A stretch of DNA of 64,000 bases, taken from contig NZ_LDJJ01000002.1 in assembly GCF_001431465.1 (NCBI RefSeq), positions 1 to 64,000 of the forward strand, read 5' to 3'. The stretch's first letter is position 1. Each line of letters opens with the position of its first letter. The notes beneath the pieces were generated by a model, which was not told the origin of the DNA, did no database searches, and saw only the letters and a list, made by a program, of their open reading frames with translations. Positions 1 through 9,667 of the stretch are shown piece by piece. This DNA is from Stenotrophomonas terrae. GTDB lineage: Bacteria; Pseudomonadota; Gammaproteobacteria; Xanthomonadales; Xanthomonadaceae. The position numbers and the translations under genes were made by a program.

Positions 1-104
1 GAACGGGAGAGGGGCTTCAAACAACAACCCGCATGCTGCCCGTACCGCCGGCCACCTGACCGCCGGTGGTAACATAGACATCTGATTTCAGGCCTTTTTC
101 CTCC

Positions 105-1682
105 ATGTTCAGCTTTTTTCGCCGCAAAAAGACCGACGACGCCCAACAGCCCGCAAAGCCGTCCACGCTGAGCGTTGAGGAACTGGCCGCCGCCTTCCCG
201 CAGGCACCGTCGGCGCAAGCGCCGCTGCCGGCGGAACCTGAGCCGACCGAAGCCGCGCAAGCGCCGATCCAGGCAAACGAGGCCCCCGCAGCAATTGTCG
301 AGCCAACGATTGAAGTTGCAACGACGCCTGCGCCGGTTGTGGAACAGGCTGTCGCAGCGGAAGCCGTGGCTGCAACCGAGCCGGTCCCCGCTCACCCAGC
401 ACCGGCCATCGAAACCCCCTCGCCTGCAACCGACGAAATCGCGGCGCAGGCAATAAAACCCGTTGCGGCTCCTGCGATGGCTGCTGCTGTTGCTGCTGTT
501 GCCGCTGCTCCTGCTGCTCCTGCTGCTCCTGCTGCTGCTCCTGTTGCTGCTGCTCCTGTTGCTGCTACTCCTGTTGCTGCTACTCCTGTTGCTGCTGCTC
601 CTGTAATTGCGGCTCCTGTAGTTGCTGCCCCTGTAGTGACTGCCCCTGCAACTGCTGCTCCCATAGTTGCGGCTCCCGTCGCAATCGAAACCAGCGCACC
701 CAGCTCCGCCGATTCCGACGCAGCACTGATCCCCGCCAATGCGGCGCCTGCCGCACAGGCTGGCAAGCTCGGTTGGCGCGACCGTCTGCGCAACAGCACG
801 TTCGCCCGCAGCTTCGGCGGCCTGTTCTCGCGCAACCCCAAGCTCGACGACGACCTGCTCGACGAGATTGAAACCGCACTGATCACCGCCGACGTCGGCA
901 TGCCGGCAACCACCGCCCTGGTCGAAGACCTGCGCAAGCGCATGAAGTCGCGCGAGTTCGCCGATGCCAATGCCTTGCTGGCCGCCCTGCGCGCCGACCT
1001 GATCGCGATGCTGCAGCCGGTCGCCAAACCGCTGGTGATCGACAGCAACGCCAAACCATTCGTGATCCTCACCGTCGGCGTCAACGGCGTTGGCAAGACC
1101 ACCACCATCGGCAAGCTGGCCAAGCGCTTCAAGGATCAGGGTCATAGCCTGATGCTGGCTGCCGGCGACACTTTCCGCGCCGCCGCTGTCGCCCAGTTGC
1201 AGATCTGGGGCGAACGCAACGGCGTGAGCGTGGTGGCCCAGGGCCAGAACGCCGACGCCGCCTCGGTTGCATTCGATGCGCTGCAGGCCGGCAAGGCGCG
1301 CGGCACCAGCGTATTGATCGCCGATACCGCTGGCCGCCTGCACACCCAGACCGGCCTGATGAACGAGCTGAGCAAGATCCGTCGCGTACTCGGCAAGATC
1401 GATGAAACCGCTCCGCACGAAGTGTTGATGGTGATCGACGGCACCACCGGCCAGAACGCGCTGTCGCAGCTGCGTCAGTTCCATGCTGCCGCCGGCGTCA
1501 CCGGCCTGGTCGTGACCAAGCTGGACGGCACCGCCAAGGGCGGCGTGGTATTCGCGTTGGCCCGCGAGTTCGGCATACCGATCCGCTTTGCCGGCATCGG
1601 CGAACGCCCGGAAGACCTGCGCGTATTCGACGCCGAAGCCTTCGTCGACGCACTGCTACCGCAGGCGCTGGGCAGCAACTGA
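105..1682 (+). CDS. ftsY: Signal recognition particle receptor FtsY
   Basis: This is the membrane-associated GTPase that docks SRP-ribosome complexes at the SecYEG translocon. The C-terminal half is a standard NG domain, with the G1 loop GVNGVGKTT near residue 325, the DTAGRLHTQ switch and the TKLDGTAKGG guanine-specificity motif. The N-terminal ~220 residues are an acidic, then Ala/Pro/Val-rich, region with degenerate AAPVAAAPV-type repeats. This makes the protein 525 residues, longer than a bare NG core of about 300. The ATG at 105 begins MFSFFRRKK, a basic hydrophobic start typical of FtsY. mutY and yggX follow on the same strand. The identification is certain; only the repeat-rich linker is unusual. 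Confidence 0.97.
   Translation: MFSFFRRKKTDDAQQPAKPSTLSVEELAAAFPQAPSAQAPLPAEPEPTEAAQAPIQANEAPAAIVEPTIEVATTPAPVVEQAVAAEAVAATEPVPAHPAPAIETPSPATDEIAAQAIKPVAAPAMAAAVAAVAAAPAAPAAPAAAPVAAAPVAATPVAATPVAAAPVIAAPVVAAPVVTAPATAAPIVAAPVAIETSAPSSADSDAALIPANAAPAAQAGKLGWRDRLRNSTFARSFGGLFSRNPKLDDDLLDEIETALITADVGMPATTALVEDLRKRMKSREFADANALLAALRADLIAMLQPVAKPLVIDSNAKPFVILTVGVNGVGKTTTIGKLAKRFKDQGHSLMLAAGDTFRAAAVAQLQIWGERNGVSVVAQGQNADAASVAFDALQAGKARGTSVLIADTAGRLHTQTGLMNELSKIRRVLGKIDETAPHEVLMVIDGTTGQNALSQLRQFHAAAGVTGLVVTKLDGTAKGGVVFALAREFGIPIRFAGIGERPEDLRVFDAEAFVDALLPQALGSN
480..690 (+). repeat. Degenerate GCT/CCT/GTT codon repeats inside ftsY
   Basis: This stretch consists of short imperfect repeats built on gctgctgctcctgtt, about 15 bases, encoding alternating AAAP/VAAAPV/VAATPV units. 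The frame is preserved throughout, so it forms a low-complexity linker between the acidic N-terminus and the NG domain. Such repeats can change length by slippage. Confidence 0.8.
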
Positions 1683-1686
1683 TCCA

Positions 1687-1801
1687 AAGCCCCTCTCCCA
1701 CCGGGAGAGGGGTTGGGGTGAGGGTACGCTCTACGAGCAGAATCAAGAGCTCCCCTCATCCGCCCCTTTCGGGGCACCTTCTCCCGCAAGCGGGAGAAGG
1801 G
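1687..1801. repeat. Intergenic repeat doublet (CCCTCTCCC..GGGAGAGGG family)
   Basis: Two palindromic elements lie between ftsY and mutY. The first has the stem CCCCTCTCCC/GGGAGAGGGG followed by ttggggtgaggg. The second begins cctcatccgcccc and holds the stem CTTCTCCCG/CGGGAGAAG. The same two-part element recurs at 6549-6676, and single relatives occur near 35809 and 36998. It may also act as the ftsY terminator. It lies within the upstream in-frame extension of mutY, which supports the shorter mutY start. Confidence 0.75.
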
Positions 1802-1831
1802 AAACGCGCAATCGCAAGCCTTCGCGAGCCC

Positions 1832-2887
1832 ATGCCCAACTTCCCCAGCCAACTCCTCACCTGGTTCGACCAGCACGGCCGCCATGATCTGCCCTGGCAG
1901 CATCCACGCTCGCCGTATCGCGTCTGGCTGTCGGAAATCATGTTGCAGCAGACCCAGGTCGCTACGGTTATCCCGTACTTCCAGCGCTTCGTGCAGTCCT
2001 TCCCGACGCTTGCGGATCTGGCAGCCACCGACAACGACACGTTGATGGCGCATTGGGCCGGGCTGGGCTACTACGCCCGTGCCCGCAACCTGCATGCCGC
2101 GGCCAAGCAATGCGTTGAACTGCATGGTGGCGAACTGCCGCGTGATTTCGATGCGCTGCTAGCCCTGCCCGGCATCGGCCGCAGCACCGCTGGCGCCATC
2201 CTCAGCCAGGCCTGGAATGACCCGTTCGCGATTCTCGATGGCAACGTCAAGCGCGTGCTGACGCGTTATCACGGCATTGCAGGCTTCCCCGGTTTGCCGG
2301 TGATCGAAAAGCAGCTCTGGGCGCAGGCTCAAACCCATGTCGCGCAGGTGCCCGCCGGTCGCATGGCCGATTACACCCAGGCGCAGATGGATTTCGGCGC
2401 AACCCTGTGCACCCGCGCCAAACCGGCCTGCATCCTCTGCCCGCTGCAGAGCAGCTGCAGCGCACACGCGCAGGGTCTGGTTGATTCACTGCCAACCCCG
2501 AAACCGAGCAAGGTGCTGCCCGAGCGTGAGGCCAGCGCTTTGCTGTTGGAGGACAGCGACGGCCGCATCCTGCTGCTCAAACGCCCACCGACCGGCATCT
2601 GGGCCTCGCTGTGGACCCTGCCGCAGGCCGACACCGACAGCGCCTTGCGTGACTGGTTCGCCGGCACCATCAAGGGCAACTACGACAACGCCGAAGAACT
2701 GCCGCTGATCGTGCACACCTTCAGCCATTACCGCCTGCATCTGCAGCCCTTGCACCTGCGCAAGGTCGCACTCAAGGCCAAGGTCGGTGACAATGCCGAT
2801 CTACGTTGGGTGGCACGCAGCGAGCTCGCCGCACTTGGCCTGCCCGCGCCTATCCGCAAACTGCTGGAACGTCATCCGGCGCATTGA
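1832..2887 (+). CDS. mutY: A/G-specific adenine glycosylase MutY
   Basis: MutY removes adenine mispaired with 8-oxoguanine in the GO repair system. The helix-hairpin-helix motif [13 protein letters not shown] is present, and the [4Fe-4S] cysteines follow the family spacing C-X6-C-X2-C-X5-C ([17 protein letters not shown]). The C-terminal third is the NUDIX-like 8-oxoG recognition domain. I chose the ATG at 1832 (MPNFPSQLL) because the open frame upstream to 1718 only translates the intergenic repeat. The protein has 351 residues, as expected for the family. yggX follows 17 bases later, and both serve oxidative-damage defence. Confidence 0.95.
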   Translation: MPNFPSQLLTWFDQHGRHDLPWQHPRSPYRVWLSEIMLQQTQVATVIPYFQRFVQSFPTLADLAATDNDTLMAHWAGLGYYARARNLHAAAKQCVELHGGELPRDFDALLALPGIGRSTAGAILSQAWNDPFAILDGNVKRVLTRYHGIAGFPGLPVIEKQLWAQAQTHVAQVPAGRMADYTQAQMDFGATLCTRAKPACILCPLQSSCSAHAQGLVDSLPTPKPSKVLPEREASALLLEDSDGRILLLKRPPTGIWASLWTLPQADTDSALRDWFAGTIKGNYDNAEELPLIVHTFSHYRLHLQPLHLRKVALKAKVGDNADLRWVARSELAALGLPAPIRKLLERHPAH

Positions 2888-2904
2888 TTCGACAGGATTC
2901 CACC

Positions 2905-3180
2905 ATGCCCCGCTCCGTCTTCTGCCAATACGAACAACGCGAAACCGAGGGCCTGGATTTCGTGCCCTATCCGGGCGAACTGGGCCAGCGCATCTTCGCC
3001 AATATCGGCAAGCAGGCCTGGGCGGCATGGCTGGCGCACCAGACCATGCTGATCAACGAGAACCGCTTGTCGCCGCGCGACCCCAAGCACCGCGCCTTCC
3101 TTGAGGAAGAGCTGGTGAAGTACCTGTTCTCCGGCGGCGCAGAAAAACCGGCTGGCTATGTGGCGCCGGAAGCTCACTAA
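2905..3180 (+). CDS. yggX: Fe(II)-trafficking / oxidative damage protection protein YggX
   Basis: This 91-residue protein of the YggX family begins [19 protein letters not shown] and carries the conserved [10 protein letters not shown] and [10 protein letters not shown] segments. The family is linked to protecting labile Fe-S clusters and to iron handling in the cytosol. It starts 17 bases after mutY on the same strand, a common arrangement in which the Fe-S-containing MutY and YggX are co-transcribed. Length and sequence match the family throughout. Confidence 0.95.
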   Translation: MPRSVFCQYEQRETEGLDFVPYPGELGQRIFANIGKQAWAAWLAHQTMLINENRLSPRDPKHRAFLEEELVKYLFSGGAEKPAGYVAPEAH

Positions 3181-3187
3181 CGCAAGA

Positions 3188-3329
3188 CTGTAGTGCCGAG
3201 CCATGCTCGGCAGAGGTTTCAACTGTAGTGCCGAGCCATGCTCGGCAGAGGTTTCAACTGTAGTGCCGAGCCATGCTCGGCAGAGGCTTCACCGGTAATG
3301 CCCCTGCCGAGCATGGCTCGGCACTACAG
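3188..3329. repeat. SMAG-type REP cluster: three direct 35-bp units plus one inverted unit
   Basis: A unit of the form gtag-TGCCGAG-N5-CTCGGCA-gaggtttcaact occurs three times head to tail with a period of exactly 35 bases, starting at 3188, 3223 and 3258. An inverted copy follows at 3304-3329. Sequence and GTAG head match the SMAG family of Stenotrophomonas maltophilia. The cluster lies between the convergent yggX and lipoprotein genes, so it can form hairpins on either transcript. Confidence 0.85.
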
Positions 3330-3335
3330 ATTGCT

Positions 3336-3797
3336 TCAATCCATCTCGGTGCCCTGGTCTGCGGCGCGTTCGGAAATCTTGGCCTCGCGCAGCTCTTTCT
3401 CGGATGCGCGCAGTGCCTTTACATCCAGCGGCTGGATCGTGTCGATCCGGCAGGGTACATGCGCCATCGGGCCGCTACCATGCACGATCACCCGATCAAA
3501 ACGGGCAGACACCTGCCCCATCATGTTGGTGATCGAAATGGCCGGCGCGAATGACAGATCCGGGCAGGACCCGCTCAGGTTCAACAGCCAGGCTTCGGCC
3601 GGTTTGGTCCACACCGCGAGCGCGCTGTCGCCCAGTTCGGTCCAGCCATTGAGCGAGCCAAAATAGCGGAAGCTTTTCACCGGCTCGCCGGCATGCGCGC
3701 GGTAAAGCGCCAGCCGCTCACCACTGCTCAGCTTCCCGGTGGTCGCACAGCCGCCAACCACGGCAGCCAGCATCATCGCAACAAGCACTGTTTTCAT
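3336..3797 (-). CDS. Small lipoprotein of unknown function
   Basis: The 153-residue protein starts MKTVLVAMMLAAVVGGCATTG, a lipoprotein signal peptide with the lipobox VVGGC. The rest is soluble and likely periplasmic. The centre has the phrases RYFGSLNGWTELGDSALAVWT and MGQVSARFDRVIVHGSG, and the C-terminus is a charged helix (LRASEKELREAKISE). It resembles the DUF6491-type xanthomonad lipoproteins in its FRYF..W..LGD..L.VWT pattern, but I am not sure of the family. I used the ATG at 3797 because the upstream in-frame extension lacks a signal sequence. No function can be assigned. Confidence 0.75.
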   Translation of the reverse strand: MKTVLVAMMLAAVVGGCATTGKLSSGERLALYRAHAGEPVKSFRYFGSLNGWTELGDSALAVWTKPAEAWLLNLSGSCPDLSFAPAISITNMMGQVSARFDRVIVHGSGPMAHVPCRIDTIQPLDVKALRASEKELREAKISERAADQGTEMD

Positions 3798-3909
3798 GGC
3801 AGCAATCCTTATTGAAGGGAACAACCTGACTGCGTGACTGCAGCGAAACCATCCACCTGTGCGCGTTAACCCCATGTCTGTTTGGAGCCGGCGCTTGCTG
3901 GCGCCGGGC

Positions 3910-4620
3910 TTAGACCCGGCTGCCAGCCAACTCGTGGAGCCGACCTTCGCGCAACTCCAGCACGCGGTCCAGCTTGCGCGCCAGGCTGCGGTCATGCGTG
4001 ACCAGCACCAGGCTGGTACGGTGCGCCCGGTTCAACTCCAGCATCAGCTCGAAAACGTTGGCTGCGGTCTTGTCGTCAAGATTACCGGTAGGCTCGTCGC
4101 CCAGAACGCAGCCTGGCTTGTTGACCAGGGCACGGGCCACCGCGGTGCGCTGACGCTCGCCACCGGACAGCTCGCCGGGCTTGTGACCCAACCGATGGCC
4201 AAGGCCGACCGACACCAGCAGCGCGGTGGCCTGTGCGCTGGCGGCCGCCACATCACGGCCACCGAGCATCACCGGAATCATCACGTTCTCCAGCGCGGTG
4301 AACTCGGGCAGCAGGTGATGGAACTGATAGACGAAGCCCAGCGAGCTGTTGCGCAGGTTGCCGCGCGCCGCATCGGACAAGGCCGACATGCGCTGGCCGG
4401 CAACATAGACCTCACCTGCGGTCGGGATATCCAGACCACCGAGCAGATGCAGCAAGGTGCTCTTGCCGGCGCCGGACGCGCCGACGATGGCAACGGTTTC
4501 GCCCGCTGCCACGTTCAGATCCAGGCCGTCGAATACCGGCGTATGCATCTTGCCTTCGGCATAGGTTTTGCCCAGGCCTTCGGCGCGGATTACCGATTCC
4601 ATCAATGCGTTCTCATTCAT
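3910..4620 (-). CDS. lolD: Lipoprotein-releasing ABC transporter ATPase LolD
   Basis: LolD powers extraction of outer-membrane lipoproteins from the inner membrane by the LolCDE complex and their transfer to LolA. Visible motifs are Walker [10 protein letters not shown], the signature LSGGERQR, Walker [13 protein letters not shown] and the H-loop THD. The start at 4620 ([20 protein letters not shown]) overlaps the end of lolC by 8 bases, indicating translational coupling. The longer in-frame extension to 4683 lies inside lolC and is rejected. The product has 236 residues, normal for LolD. Confidence 0.95.
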   Translation of the reverse strand: MNENALMESVIRAEGLGKTYAEGKMHTPVFDGLDLNVAAGETVAIVGASGAGKSTLLHLLGGLDIPTAGEVYVAGQRMSALSDAARGNLRNSSLGFVYQFHHLLPEFTALENVMIPVMLGGRDVAAASAQATALLVSVGLGHRLGHKPGELSGGERQRTAVARALVNKPGCVLGDEPTGNLDDKTAANVFELMLELNRAHRTSLVLVTHDRSLARKLDRVLELREGRLHELAGSRV

Positions 4621-5854
4621 AGCGCAGCGCCTCTGCCGGCTGGGTACGGGCGGCGCGCCACGCCGGGTAGATGGTTGCGGCAAAGCTCATCAGCAGTGCC
4701 ACCAGGGTGATCACCACGATGTCGGCGGTCTGCATGTCGGTCGGCAGGCCGGTGATGTAGTACACATCCTCCGGCAGCAGCTTGATGTTGAACACGGTCT
4801 CGATCAGGCCGAGGATGCGTTCAAGATTGAGGGTCAGGGTGATGCCACCCAGCACACCCACGATGGTGCCGAACACGCCGATCAAGGTGCCCTGCACCAT
4901 GAATACCTGCATCACCCCGCCAGGGGTCAAACCCAGCGTGCGCAGGATGGCGATATCGGCCTGCTTGTCGGTGACCAGCATCACCTGCGAGGACACCAGG
5001 TTGAAGGCGCCCATCGCCACGATCAGCGACAGCAGGATGCCCATCACCGTCTTTTCCATGCGCAGCGAGTGGTAGAGGTTGGCGTTTTCCTGCGTCCAGT
5101 CGCTGACCCGGTAATAGCCGTTGAGGTTGACCGCAAGGTCTCGGGCGACCGTGTAGGCCTGGTCCATGTCATGCATCTTCAGGCGCACGCCGGTGACGCC
5201 GTCCATGCGCAGCACCCGCTCCATGTCCTGCATGTTGGTGAAGGCGACGCCACGGTCCACTTCATTGGAGCCGGCTTCAAAAATGCCGCTGACCTTGAAG
5301 CGCTTGACCCGCGGCATCGCGCCCATCGGCGTGCCCTGCACTTCGGCCAGGGTGGCAACCACGCTGTCGCCCACATCCACGCCCAACCAGATCGCCAATT
5401 CCTTGCCAACCACCATGTTGAACTCACCGGGCTGCAGGCTGTCCAGCTTGCCCTTGGTCATCTTGTCGGCCAGCACCGAGACCTTGGACTCCTGCGCCGG
5501 GTCGATGCCCTGGATGATCGCGCCCTGCACCCGCAGGCCACTCAACATGCCCTGGATCTCGATATACGGTGCGGCACCGGCCACACGCGGGTCCTTGGTC
5601 GCCACGTCCACGGCATGCTGCCAATTGGCCATCGGCTCGCCATCGGCGCTGACCGTGGCATGGGCCGACATCTGCAGCAGGCGGTCGCGGATCTCCTTCT
5701 GGAAGCCGCTCATCACCGCCAGGGTGGTGATCAGCACCATCACACCCAGCGCGATGCCGAGGATGGAGGCCATGGAGATGAAGGAAATGAAGCCATTGCG
5801 CCGTTTGGCGCGCAGGTAGCGCAATCCGATTGCAACAGGTAAGGGTTTGAACAT
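4613..5854 (-). CDS. lolC: Lipoprotein-releasing ABC transporter permease LolC/LolE
   Basis: This 413-residue MacB-type permease begins [20 protein letters not shown], with one transmembrane segment near the N-terminus, a large periplasmic domain and three C-terminal transmembrane segments (FtsX fold). The sequence [21 protein letters not shown] is the classic first helix. Only one permease gene is present here, so the transporter may use two copies of this subunit (LolF-like) or a second permease may lie elsewhere. It is followed without a gap by lolD. Confidence 0.93.
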   Translation of the reverse strand: MFKPLPVAIGLRYLRAKRRNGFISFISMASILGIALGVMVLITTLAVMSGFQKEIRDRLLQMSAHATVSADGEPMANWQHAVDVATKDPRVAGAAPYIEIQGMLSGLRVQGAIIQGIDPAQESKVSVLADKMTKGKLDSLQPGEFNMVVGKELAIWLGVDVGDSVVATLAEVQGTPMGAMPRVKRFKVSGIFEAGSNEVDRGVAFTNMQDMERVLRMDGVTGVRLKMHDMDQAYTVARDLAVNLNGYYRVSDWTQENANLYHSLRMEKTVMGILLSLIVAMGAFNLVSSQVMLVTDKQADIAILRTLGLTPGGVMQVFMVQGTLIGVFGTIVGVLGGITLTLNLERILGLIETVFNIKLLPEDVYYITGLPTDMQTADIVVITLVALLMSFAATIYPAWRAARTQPAEALRYE

Positions 5855-5878
5855 GCGTGTCTGCCCGGGAACTGGCGG

Positions 5879-6328
5879 CTATGGTGCCACTCCCGGCGGC
5901 TGGCGGGAAACGCCATGGGCACGCACGGCCAGTCGCAGTTCACGTCGCTGCGCACGCGGCAGGGTATCCGGCCAGAACAATAGCTGCTGGCGGTGCCTGC
6001 CAAGCCGCCAGCGCAGCACCAGCAAGGGGCCGCGTTCGAGCAGCTCGAGCCGCTGCACCGGGCTTCCATCCACGCAAGGTGCACCCGGTGGCGGCGGTAT
6101 CAACAGCTTGCGCGCTGGCCTGCGCGATTCCGCCCGCGCCTGCAGCAGGCCCAAGACAAGCACGCAGGCGCCCAGCGGCCAGGCCAAGGCCGGCGCCAGA
6201 TCACAGTTCACTATGGAAATGGCGGCAAGTACCGCCAGGCCCGACAACGCGCAGCTCAGCCAGCGCGAGGGGCGCCACTCACACCGGAAGGGAGCGGATG
6301 TAGCTGATAAGTGCCGCCTGCGACGCAT
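5879..6328 (-). CDS. YgfX/CptA-like small membrane protein next to sdhE
   Basis: This frame overlaps the end of sdhE and runs to just before lolC. It encodes a basic protein with a hydrophobic hairpin ([21 protein letters not shown] and [18 protein letters not shown]) followed by a soluble Arg-rich C-terminal half. Position directly after sdhE and topology match YgfX (CptA), the partner of YgfY/SdhE in Enterobacteria. The start is uncertain. The ATG at 6328 overlaps sdhE by 50 bases, and no closer ATG or GTG is in frame; the region resembling the family begins at [11 protein letters not shown]. Function is inferred mainly from context. Confidence 0.6.
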   Translation of the reverse strand: MRRRRHLSATSAPFRCEWRPSRWLSCALSGLAVLAAISIVNCDLAPALAWPLGACVLVLGLLQARAESRRPARKLLIPPPPGAPCVDGSPVQRLELLERGPLLVLRWRLGRHRQQLLFWPDTLPRAQRRELRLAVRAHGVSRQPPGVAP

Positions 6329-6533
6329 CCGGACAGACCTCGTAGCCCATCGACCAGCGCCACAACTTATCGTCTTCGGTGTCCAGCAGCTGCAGGAAAA
6401 CCTCGCGTTCGGCGGCAGGTGCATCCAGCCAGCGACGGTCCAGATAGCGACCGAACAGCTGATCCAGCTCACGCATCCCGCGCCGGCAGCGCCAGCGCAG
6501 CTTCTTCAACAGGATTTCGTCTTCGGTCTGCAT
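6279..6533 (-). CDS. sdhE: FAD assembly factor SdhE
   Basis: SdhE promotes covalent attachment of FAD to SdhA. The 84-residue product starts [23 protein letters not shown] and contains the family's RGMREL(D) motif and the acidic C-terminal helix around [13 protein letters not shown]-initiated form from 6548 is possible, but the ATG at 6533 fits the family. It lies downstream of sdhB on the same strand, separated by a repeat doublet, so it is probably transcribed with the dehydrogenase. Confidence 0.93.
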   Translation of the reverse strand: MQTEDEILLKKLRWRCRRGMRELDQLFGRYLDRRWLDAPAAEREVFLQLLDTEDDKLWRWSMGYEVCPDASQAALISYIRSLPV

Positions 6534-6548
6534 GGCTTCGGATACCAA

Positions 6549-6676
6549 AGCCCCTCTCCCGCCGGGAGAGGGGTTGGGGTGAGGGTTGGAGCGAAGCTCC
6601 CGCGAACTCGATGGCAGCGGGCGGCGCCCCTACCCTCATCCGCCCCTGCGGGGCACCTTCTCCCGAAGGGAGAAGG
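6549..6676. repeat. Second copy of the CCCTCTCCC..GGGAGAGGG repeat doublet
   Basis: The interval between sdhB and sdhE holds the same two-part element as 1687-1801. The first part is cccctctcccgccgggagagggg plus ttggggtgaggg; after about 45 bases comes ccctcatccgcccc with an inner CTTCTCCC/GGGAGAAG stem. It lies inside a probable operon and could modulate mRNA stability between sdhB and sdhE. Confidence 0.75.
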
Positions 6677-6685
6677 CATAACGCA

Positions 6686-7471
6686 TCAAGCGCGGCGCGC
6701 CATCATCAGCTTCTTGATCTCGGCGATTGCCAGTGCCGGGTTCAAGCCCTTCGGGCAGGTGCGTGCGCAGTTCATGATGGTGTGGCAGCGGTACAGCTTG
6801 AACGGATCTTCCAGATCGTCCAGGCGTGCGCCGGTGTCTTCATCACGCGAGTCGATGATCCAGCGGTAAGCCTGCAGCAGGATTGCCGGGCCCAGGTAAC
6901 GCTCGCCGTTCCACCAGTAGCTCGGGCAGCTGGTCGAGCAGCAGGCGCACAGGATGCACTCGTACAGGCCATCGAGCTTCTTGCGGTCTTCCGGCGACTG
7001 CAGGCGCTCGCGGTCCGGCGGTGCCGGGGTCTGCGTGCGGATCCACGGCTTGATCGAGGCGTACTGCGCGTAGAAGTGGGTCAGATCCGGAACCAGATCC
7101 TTGACCACGTCCATATGCGGCAACGGATAGATCGGCACTTCGGCCTTGCCGCAATCGGCAATGGCGCGGGTGCAGGCCAGGGTGTTGGTGCCGTCGATGT
7201 TCATCGCGCACGAACCACAGATACCTTCGCGGCAGGAGCGGCGGAAGGTCAGGGTCGGATCAATCTCGTTCTTGATCTTGATCAGCGCGTCCAGAACCAT
7301 CGGGCCGCACGCATCGAGATCGATCTCGTAGGTGTCGGTACGCGGATTCTGGTCGTCGTCCGGGCTCCAGCGGTAGATCTTGAAGGTACGCGTGTTCTTC
7401 GCACCGCTCTTGGCGGGGAAGTGCTTGCCCTTGGTCAACCGGGAGTTCTTCGGGAGTGCAAATTCAGCCAT
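6686..7471 (-). CDS. sdhB: Succinate dehydrogenase iron-sulfur subunit
   Basis: SdhB carries electrons from SdhA to the quinone site. The [2Fe-2S] cysteines are in CREGICGSC and the following CTRA. The [4Fe-4S] and [3Fe-4S] ligands are in [12 protein letters not shown] and [17 protein letters not shown]. The 261 residues match proteobacterial SdhB. It lies 18 bases after sdhA in the operon sdhC-D-A-B on the minus strand. Confidence 0.97.
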   Translation of the reverse strand: MAEFALPKNSRLTKGKHFPAKSGAKNTRTFKIYRWSPDDDQNPRTDTYEIDLDACGPMVLDALIKIKNEIDPTLTFRRSCREGICGSCAMNIDGTNTLACTRAIADCGKAEVPIYPLPHMDVVKDLVPDLTHFYAQYASIKPWIRTQTPAPPDRERLQSPEDRKKLDGLYECILCACCSTSCPSYWWNGERYLGPAILLQAYRWIIDSRDEDTGARLDDLEDPFKLYRCHTIMNCARTCPKGLNPALAIAEIKKLMMARRA

Positions 7472-7489
7472 GTTCGTAAGTTCCCCGGA

Positions 7490-9280
7490 TCAGTAGACGC
7501 GCGGCTTCGGCGGCACCACGGACACGTCATCGCTGAGCGTGTACATGTGCACCGGACGGTAATCGAAGCTGCACTTGCCCTTGTCGTCGACGGTGACCAG
7601 CGTGTGCTTCTGCCAGTTGACGTCGTCGCGGTCCGGGAAGTCCTCGTGCGCGTGGGCGCCGCGGCTTTCCTTGCGCTGCTCGGCCGAGTTGATGGTCGCC
7701 ACTGCATTGAGCAGCAGGTTGTTCAGCTCGTAGGTTTCGATCAGGTCCGAGTTCCAGACCAGCGAACGGTCGGAAACCTTGACGTCCTGGAAAGAGTCGA
7801 ACACTTCGGCCATCTTCTGGCAGCCTTCTTCCAGCGTCTTGCTGGTGCGGAACACGGCTGCGTCGTTCTGCATCGTGCGCTGCATGTTGTCGCGGATGAC
7901 CGAGGTCGGCGTATCGCCATTGGCGTGACGCAGCTTGTCGAGCAGGCCCAGGGCCTTGTCGCAGGCATCGGACGGCAGGGTCTTGTGCGATGCACCCGGC
8001 TTGATCGTCTCGGCGCAGCGGTTGGCCACGGCGCGGCCGAACACCACCAGGTCGAGCAGCGAGTTGGAGCCCAGACGGTTGGCACCGTGCACGGACACGC
8101 AGGCGGCTTCGCCGATGGCGTACAGGCCCGGCACCACTGCATCGGGGTTGTCGCCGACCTTGCGCACCACTTCACCGTGGTAGTTGGTCGGGATACCGCC
8201 CATGTTGTAGTGCACGGTCGGGATGACCGGAATCGGCTGCTTGTGCACGTCCACGCCCGCGAAGATGCGCGCGCTTTCGGCGATACCCGGCAGCTTGTCG
8301 TCGATCACGCCCGGGCCGAGGTGGGTCAGGTCGAGCAGGATGTGATCCTTGTGCTCGCCGACGCCGCGGCCTTCGCGGATTTCGATGGTCATCGAACGCG
8401 ACACCACGTCACGCGATGCCAGATCCTTGTAATGCGGTGCGTAGCGTTCCATGAAACGCTCGCCATTGCTGTTGCGCAGGATGCCACCCTCGCCTCGCAC
8501 ACCTTCGGTGATCAGGCAGCCGGCGCCATAGATGCCGGTCGGGTGGAACTGCACGAACTCCATGTCCTGCAGCGGCAGGCCGGCACGGGCCACCAGGCCA
8601 CCGCCGTCACCGGTACAGGTGTGCGCCGAGGTGGCGCTGAAGTAGGCACGGCCGTAGCCGCCGGTTGCCAGTACCACGCCCTGCGAACGGAACAGGTGCA
8701 GGGTGCCTTCGGCCATATCCAGGGCGAGCACGCCGCGGCAGACGCCTTCGTCGTCGAAGATCAGGTCGAGTGCGAAGTACTCGATCATGAACTGCGCGTT
8801 GTGCGCCAGCGACTGCTGGTACAGGGTGTGCAGGATGGCGTGGCCGGTACGGTCGGCGGCGGCACAGGTACGCTGCGCGGACGGGCCTTCACCGTACTTG
8901 GTGGTCATGCCACCGAACGGACGCTGGTAGATCTTGCCTTCTTCGGTGCGCGAGAACGGAACGCCGTAGTGTTCCAGCTCGATGATGGCCGGGATGGCCT
9001 CACGGCACATGTATTCGATGGCGTCCTGGTCACCCAGCCAATCCGAACCCTTGATGGTGTCGTAGAAGTGGTAGCGCCAATCGTCTTCGCCCATGTTGGC
9101 GAGCGCGGCGGAAATACCACCCTGCGCTGCCACGGTGTGCGAGCGGGTCGGGAAGACCTTGGTGATGCAGACGGTCTGCAGGCCCTTCTGGGCCAGACCA
9201 AAGGTCGCACGCAGGCCAGCGCCACCGGCGCCGACGACCACCATGTCGACCTTGTGTTCAGTGATGTTGTAAGCGGACAT
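7490..9280 (-). CDS. sdhA: Succinate dehydrogenase flavoprotein subunit
   Basis: This is the catalytic subunit that oxidises succinate to fumarate in the TCA cycle and respiratory complex II. The FAD-binding GAGGAGL and the covalent-flavin motif [10 protein letters not shown] are near the N-terminus; the active-site region [21 protein letters not shown] is typical. The 596 residues are the standard length. It starts 3 bases after sdhD ends. FAD loading presumably needs the nearby SdhE and the SdhAF4-type protein. Confidence 0.98.
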   Translation of the reverse strand: MSAYNITEHKVDMVVVGAGGAGLRATFGLAQKGLQTVCITKVFPTRSHTVAAQGGISAALANMGEDDWRYHFYDTIKGSDWLGDQDAIEYMCREAIPAIIELEHYGVPFSRTEEGKIYQRPFGGMTTKYGEGPSAQRTCAAADRTGHAILHTLYQQSLAHNAQFMIEYFALDLIFDDEGVCRGVLALDMAEGTLHLFRSQGVVLATGGYGRAYFSATSAHTCTGDGGGLVARAGLPLQDMEFVQFHPTGIYGAGCLITEGVRGEGGILRNSNGERFMERYAPHYKDLASRDVVSRSMTIEIREGRGVGEHKDHILLDLTHLGPGVIDDKLPGIAESARIFAGVDVHKQPIPVIPTVHYNMGGIPTNYHGEVVRKVGDNPDAVVPGLYAIGEAACVSVHGANRLGSNSLLDLVVFGRAVANRCAETIKPGASHKTLPSDACDKALGLLDKLRHANGDTPTSVIRDNMQRTMQNDAAVFRTSKTLEEGCQKMAEVFDSFQDVKVSDRSLVWNSDLIETYELNNLLLNAVATINSAEQRKESRGAHAHEDFPDRDDVNWQKHTLVTVDDKGKCSFDYRPVHMYTLSDDVSVVPPKPRVY

Positions 9281-9283
9281 GTA

Positions 9284-9667
9284 TCAGTTCCCAAACACGA
9301 TGCGGGCAACCGCAAAGATGCTGACGATGGCGCCGAGCACGGCGACGAACTTGACCGTGGTCTGCAGGGCCAGGGCCATCAGCGAATTGTGGATGTAGTC
9401 CTCGAGGACCACCTGCAGGCCAAGCTGGGCATGCCAGAACATGGCAACCAGGAAGCCACCCAGCAGGATCGCGTTCCACGGCTTGGAAATGGTTTCCACG
9501 GCGGTGACGTAATCGGCACCCATCAGGCTCAGCACCAGGCACAGGAACCAGATGGTGAGCGCAACCAGCGCGGTTGCGGTCAGGCGCTGGTGGACGAAGT
9601 GCTCGGTACCGGACTTGGAACTGCCCAGGCCACGCGCATTCTTGAGCGGGGTACGGTACTTGCTCAT
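9284..9667 (-). CDS. sdhD: Succinate dehydrogenase membrane anchor SdhD
   Basis: This 127-residue three-helix membrane anchor of complex II contains HQRLTATALVALTIWF near the first helix and the heme-side histidine region HAQLGLQVVLEDYIH. It starts at 9667 (MSKYRTPLKNARGLGSSKSG) and overlaps the sdhC stop by four bases (ATGA). The longer frame upstream lies inside sdhC and is rejected. Confidence 0.95.
   Translation of the reverse strand: MSKYRTPLKNARGLGSSKSGTEHFVHQRLTATALVALTIWFLCLVLSLMGADYVTAVETISKPWNAILLGGFLVAMFWHAQLGLQVVLEDYIHNSLMALALQTTVKFVAVLGAIVSIFAVARIVFGN

Noticed and set aside
1718-1831. N-terminal extension of MutY
   Set aside because: The extension translates the intergenic repeat doublet and does not resemble MutY; the ATG at 1832 begins the conserved protein.
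3188-3329. Possible CRISPR array from the evenly spaced repeats
   Set aside because: The repeats abut with a 35-base period and no unique spacers, have the SMAG stem, and no cas gene is present.
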